Shown one piece after another: positions 6,191 through 8,605 of a stretch of DNA of 8,605 nt. Every line of letters starts with the position of its first letter. The first letter of the stretch is position 1. The stretch is from JBBQTU01 sp038213005. Its GTDB lineage: Bacteria; Planctomycetota; Phycisphaerae; Tepidisphaerales; Tepidisphaeraceae. The notes below the pieces were generated by a model. The model was not told where the DNA came from, searched no databases, and saw only the letters and a program-made list of their open reading frames with translations. Position numbers and translations under genes: made by a program. The DNA lies in the NCBI GenBank assembly GCA_038213005.1, contig JBBQTU010000184.1:1-8605 (forward strand), given 5' to 3'.

Positions 6191-6220
6191 TTGACTTCTG
6201 CGGGTCAGCCGATGTATAGT
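6191..6220 (+). promoter_or_regulatory. Sigma70-type promoter of the pyrK leader or small RNA
   Basis: TTGACT (6191-6196) and TATAGT (6215-6220) each match the consensus at five of six positions and are 18 bp apart. Predicted transcription would begin near 6226-6228, which is exactly where the pairing region of the downstream RNA begins. This is the best promoter in the window. Confidence 0.55.
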
Positions 6221-6225
6221 CGCTG

Positions 6226-6348
6226 GTTGCGGCCGAGTCAGAGGCCGGGTCGACGGATTGCAAAATTGACTTCACAGCACTCGGCTTTGATGCCGTGGCG
6301 CAACTTCCGGACGGGGCATAGGAGCCACCCTCCGGAAGTTTTGTTTTT
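6226..6348 (+). ncRNA. Candidate structured RNA (leader or small RNA) upstream of pyrK
   Basis: About 120 nt between a good promoter and a strong terminator. The first 13 nt (GTTGCG at 6226-6231, GCCGAGT at 6232-6238) form a composite helix: GCCGAGT pairs with ACTCGGC (6279-6285) and GTTGCG pairs with CGCAAC (6299-6304), with 13 nt (6286-6298) bulged between the two 3' arms. The enclosed 40 nt (6239-6278) would be the variable or sensing part. The last three nucleotides of the outer helix (AAC, 6302-6304) are also the first three of the terminator stem, so the two structures compete weakly. This matches the layout of an attenuator or riboswitch, but a free small RNA is equally possible. It matches no RNA family I know. 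Confidence 0.45.
6302..6348 (+). terminator. Strong intrinsic terminator before pyrK
   Basis: A perfect 10-bp stem (AACTTCCGGA at 6302-6311, TCCGGAAGTT at 6331-6340) encloses an inner GGC/GCC helix with a short loop. It runs into TTTTGTTTTT (6339-6348). It ends 28 nt before the pyrK ATG and must terminate something transcribed from upstream, most simply from the 6191-6220 promoter. Confidence 0.82.
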
Positions 6349-6360
6349 GGACTCCACCGA

Positions 6361-6366
6361 TATAAT
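6361..6366 (+). promoter_or_regulatory. Perfect -10 box close to the pyrK start
   Basis: TATAAT matches the consensus fully and ends 10 nt before the pyrK ATG. A transcript from it would begin about 0-5 nt before the start codon, so the mRNA would be leaderless or nearly so. This agrees with the absence of a Shine-Dalgarno. The -35 region (about 6338-6344) falls in the terminator T-tract and is poor, so the assignment is tentative. Confidence 0.4.
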
Positions 6367-6376
6367 CCGCCTCCAC

Positions 6377-7339
6377 ATGCAAGAGCAGCGACGATCGCAG
6401 TTCACCGGGCGGGTTCTGAGCAATCTCTGGCTCTGTCGAGACCATCACCGCCTCACGTTGCACCTGCCAAGTTTCCCGCCGAGTTGCCCTGGGCAATTCG
6501 TGCAGATCGCCTGCCGCGACGTAGGCCTGAACTACGTGCCAGCGCACGACTTCGCCTGGGAGCCGGGACAGACGATCCAAGTCGAGGGAATGGAACTGCA
6601 AGGGCCGCTGTCACTGCTTCGCAAGCCCTTCTCCATCGCCGGCCGCCGTGATCTGCCCGGCGGCGTCGAGCTGGACATTATTCACCGCACGGTCGGCACC
6701 GGCACAACGTGGATGAGCGGCGTGAAGGTGGGGGATCTGGTCAACCTCGCTGGTCCGCTGGGCAACGGCTTCCCGCTCCCGCAGCAGGATCAGGTTGCCG
6801 TGCTACTGGGCGGTGGCGTGGGCATCCCGCCGATGATCTACTTTGCGTCTCACCTCGTTGGCCGAAAGACCGTGGCGTTTGCCGGGTCGCTTACCCGCGA
6901 CCTGCTTCCTCTGACCGTAACCGCCGATGCCCCGGGCGCCAGCCCCGATGCCGTGACGCCTCTCTACAACGTGCAGGAATTCGCCCAATACGGCACCCCG
7001 GCCATCATCTGCACCGACGATGGCAGCTTCGGCTTCCGCGGCCTGGTCACCCAGGCGCTGGAGAGCTACCTCGACCGCTATTTCGCCGACATCCCCTCCA
7101 GGGTGGTCGTCTACACCTGTGGCCCGGAGGGAATGATGCGCCGGGTGGCCGACATCGCTCGCCAGCGAAACATCCAGTGCTTCGTCTCGGTCGAGCGCGC
7201 CATGGCCTGCGGCATGGGAACCTGTCAGAGCTGCGTCATCAAAGTGAAGAACCCCGCCCCCGCGGCTGAGCGGGATTGGGTCTACAAGCTGGCCTGCACA
7301 GATGGGCCGATTTTCGACGCGTCCGTACTGGTGTGGTAG
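6377..7339 (+). CDS. pyrK: Dihydroorotate dehydrogenase electron-transfer subunit (iron-sulfur flavoprotein)
   Basis: PyrK carries electrons from dihydroorotate dehydrogenase PyrDB through FAD and a [2Fe-2S] cluster to NAD+, in de novo pyrimidine synthesis. In this 320-residue protein, RKPFSI (82-87) is the FAD-binding motif, followed by the GTGTTWMS loop (107-114). GGGVGIPPM (145-153) is the nucleotide-binding turn, CTDDGSFGFRG (212-222) is typical of PyrK, and CGPEGMM (248-254) follows. The cluster ligands are C278, C283 and C286 in ACGMGTCQSC, and C307 in LACTDGP. The usual length is 250-290; the excess comes mainly from an insertion of about 28 residues before the FAD motif (47-75). ATG 6377 is chosen because homology begins there. 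The frame is open back to 6158 with an in-frame ATG at 6290, but that would read through the terminator. No pyrD lies beside it; the next gene is convergent. Confidence 0.93.
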   Translation: MQEQRRSQFTGRVLSNLWLCRDHHRLTLHLPSFPPSCPGQFVQIACRDVGLNYVPAHDFAWEPGQTIQVEGMELQGPLSLLRKPFSIAGRRDLPGGVELDIIHRTVGTGTTWMSGVKVGDLVNLAGPLGNGFPLPQQDQVAVLLGGGVGIPPMIYFASHLVGRKTVAFAGSLTRDLLPLTVTADAPGASPDAVTPLYNVQEFAQYGTPAIICTDDGSFGFRGLVTQALESYLDRYFADIPSRVVVYTCGPEGMMRRVADIARQRNIQCFVSVERAMACGMGTCQSCVIKVKNPAPAAERDWVYKLACTDGPIFDASVLVW

Positions 7340-7344
7340 GCGCT

Positions 7345-7361
7345 CGCTTCGGACAGAAGCG
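7345..7361. terminator. Small hairpin between convergent genes
   Basis: CGCTTC (7345-7350) and GAAGCG (7356-7361) form a 6-bp stem with a 5-nt loop in the 33-bp gap between the pyrK stop and the stop of the GH36-like gene. Neither strand has a clear U-tract (AATTAT follows on the plus strand), so it would be a weak, perhaps bidirectional, terminator. Confidence 0.35.
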
Positions 7362-7372
7362 AATTATCTCGC

Positions 7373-8605
7373 CTATCTTTCAGACCACACGTACTGCTGT
7401 TGCCGCCCATTGATCCGCCACTTCCGCGGACAGGTGCTGTCCAGCCAATCCAGCGGCTCGGCGAGTTCCTGAGCCCCCGCCGCGGCGGTAAACGCCTCGC
7501 GCAAGGCCTCTCGCTGCTGCGGGCCGATCGCCTGTGCGTCGGCCGAGACGAATAGCGGCGTGCCGCTGCGAGCCAGCACGTCCAGCCACTGCCGCCCGAG
7601 ATGCCAGGGAATCTGCTGTGTGATCGCCGCGCAGTCGGCGTCGACCGCGAAGAACGCACCGTGCTGCGGCATGCGGAAGGCCAGGGTATTCACGCCCATC
7701 TTGCGCGTGCGTTCCCATTCCCGCCCGCTGGTGTCATCGCCCGTACGCTGCAGTTCGACCAGCCCGGCCGCCAGATGGCCGATGGTGTTGCAGCCCAGCA
7801 CCAGCGTATCGCCGGCACCGCCACGGATGGCGCGGTAGAGGGCGAGGATGATCTCGGCCGTCGTGCGGCCGCGGTCGGCGAAGCACCAGCCATCGGCCGT
7901 CATGCGGTCGGCCATCTGGAAACCCCAAATCCCGCAGAGGTCATAGGTCGTGTAATCGTGCTTGATCAGTTCATAGCCCCAGTCGGTGAGCCGGCGCATG
8001 TCGGCGGCGACGAGGTCGAGAACCTCCGGGACGCTGGGGTCCAGGATGGTATCGCGGAACAGGCCGCCGAAACGATCGGCCGGGAATCGCCATGCCTGGG
8101 GGACATCCTGCCGCGTGAACAGCGGACGAACCCAGATTCCGGGACGGGTGCCCAGTTCCTTCATCCCGCGAGCCAGGCCAGCCATGTCGGGGAACTTCTG
8201 GTTGCCGGCATCCCACGGGCCGCCGTTGAAGCCCTCGCCGTGGGCGGTCTGCCAGCCGTCGTCGATCACCATGAATGGACGGTTATCGCCGCGCGGCGAC
8301 AGCGACGCGATCAGCTCAGCGTCGGCCAGGATCTGCTGGTGCGAGCTGCTGCCGTAGGCGTAGTACCAGTTGTTGCCGCCGTAGACCGGCTGGGCCGGCA
8401 TCCGTGGACGCTCGCAGAGCATGCGGCACAGCGCACGGGCTGCCTGAAAGGGAGATTCGCCGGGCTCGCCCGGGCGTTTCAAGACGTCGGCCGCCACCAG
8501 CGTGCGCGCGCCCAGAAGCACGCCCGTGCCGCCGCTGCGGACATCGAGCACGAGGGTGATGCCCTCACCATCGACCTGCCAGTGGCACAGAGCCCCAGCG
8601 CCCGT
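7373..8605 (-). CDS. GH36-like alpha-galactosidase, N-terminal part outside the window
   Basis: The last 410 residues of a predicted glycoside hydrolase of clan GH-D, family 36-like (alpha-galactosidase/raffinose synthase type), which releases or transfers alpha-linked galactose. The frame is open to the window edge; GTG 8551 is the first start-like codon inside but is unlikely to be real, since sequence upstream (TGAGALCHWQVDGEGITL) continues the protein. Counting from the first visible residue, the barrel carries YGGNNWYYAYG (75-85), VIDDGWQ (113-119), GIWVRPLF (156-163), the nucleophile motif LIKHDYTTYD (213-222, D217) and RTGDD (287-291), probably holding the acid/base Asp. VDADC (321-325) and RSGTPLFVSAD (346-356) fit planctomycete-type members. 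The protein ends soon after the barrel, leaving little room for the usual C-terminal sandwich. The substrate cannot be fixed. Confidence 0.85.
   Translation of the reverse strand, partial: TGAGALCHWQVDGEGITLVLDVRSGGTGVLLGARTLVAADVLKRPGEPGESPFQAARALCRMLCERPRMPAQPVYGGNNWYYAYGSSSHQQILADAELIASLSPRGDNRPFMVIDDGWQTAHGEGFNGGPWDAGNQKFPDMAGLARGMKELGTRPGIWVRPLFTRQDVPQAWRFPADRFGGLFRDTILDPSVPEVLDLVAADMRRLTDWGYELIKHDYTTYDLCGIWGFQMADRMTADGWCFADRGRTTAEIILALYRAIRGGAGDTLVLGCNTIGHLAAGLVELQRTGDDTSGREWERTRKMGVNTLAFRMPQHGAFFAVDADCAAITQQIPWHLGRQWLDVLARSGTPLFVSADAQAIGPQQREALREAFTAAAGAQELAEPLDWLDSTCPRKWRINGRQQQYVWSER

Noticed and set aside
6158..6376. N-terminal extension of PyrK, including in-frame ATG 6290
   Set aside because: It spans the promoter, the folded RNA and the terminator; the PyrK fold begins at about residue 8 from ATG 6377.

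Overview
This is a GC-rich bacterial window with five confident protein-coding genes, one of them cut by the right edge, and unusually busy spacers. Several things point towards Planctomycetota, perhaps a Phycisphaerae-like lineage. No recognised start has a good Shine-Dalgarno sequence. Simple heptamer and TTTCG-type repeats sit in the spacers. The membrane glycosyltransferase and the GH36-like enzyme are of styles I associate with that phylum. This assignment is inference from style, not from a marker gene.

Layout, left to right. Positions 1-453 hold a possible tail of an upstream gene, ten perfect tandem copies of a 7-bp unit, and a C-rich spacer. A plus-strand membrane glycosyltransferase of the GT39/ArnT type follows (454-2100). 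Next comes a 235-bp spacer with hairpins and a TTTCG-rich repeat, then a plus-strand fused two-domain ABC permease of the ferric-iron/thiamine type (2336-4069). Positions 4070-4463 contain gene debris, including a recognisable C-terminal fragment of a HigA-type helix-turn-helix antitoxin. A minus-strand YhcH/YjgK/YiaL (DUF386) sugar-processing protein follows (4464-4922).

The right half is plus-strand again. A 412-bp spacer ends in a strong intrinsic terminator only 34 nt before a class I glutamine amidotransferase-like peptidase C26 gene (5335-6042). A 334-bp spacer then contains a good sigma70-type promoter, about 120 nt of foldable RNA and a second strong terminator just before pyrK (6377-7339), the electron-transfer subunit of dihydroorotate dehydrogenase. 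A convergent GH36-like alpha-galactosidase gene (minus strand) runs off the right edge.

The genes do not form one pathway: envelope glycosylation, solute import, sugar handling, gamma-glutamyl or amide hydrolysis, pyrimidine synthesis and galactoside hydrolysis sit side by side with frequent strand changes. The most interesting feature is regulatory. Both plus-strand genes in the right half are preceded by a structured transcript ending in an intrinsic terminator, followed at once by a -10-like box and a start codon without a Shine-Dalgarno. This fits either two attenuator/riboswitch-type leaders or two independent small RNAs, with the genes read from very short or leaderless transcripts. I did not recognise either RNA as a known family.
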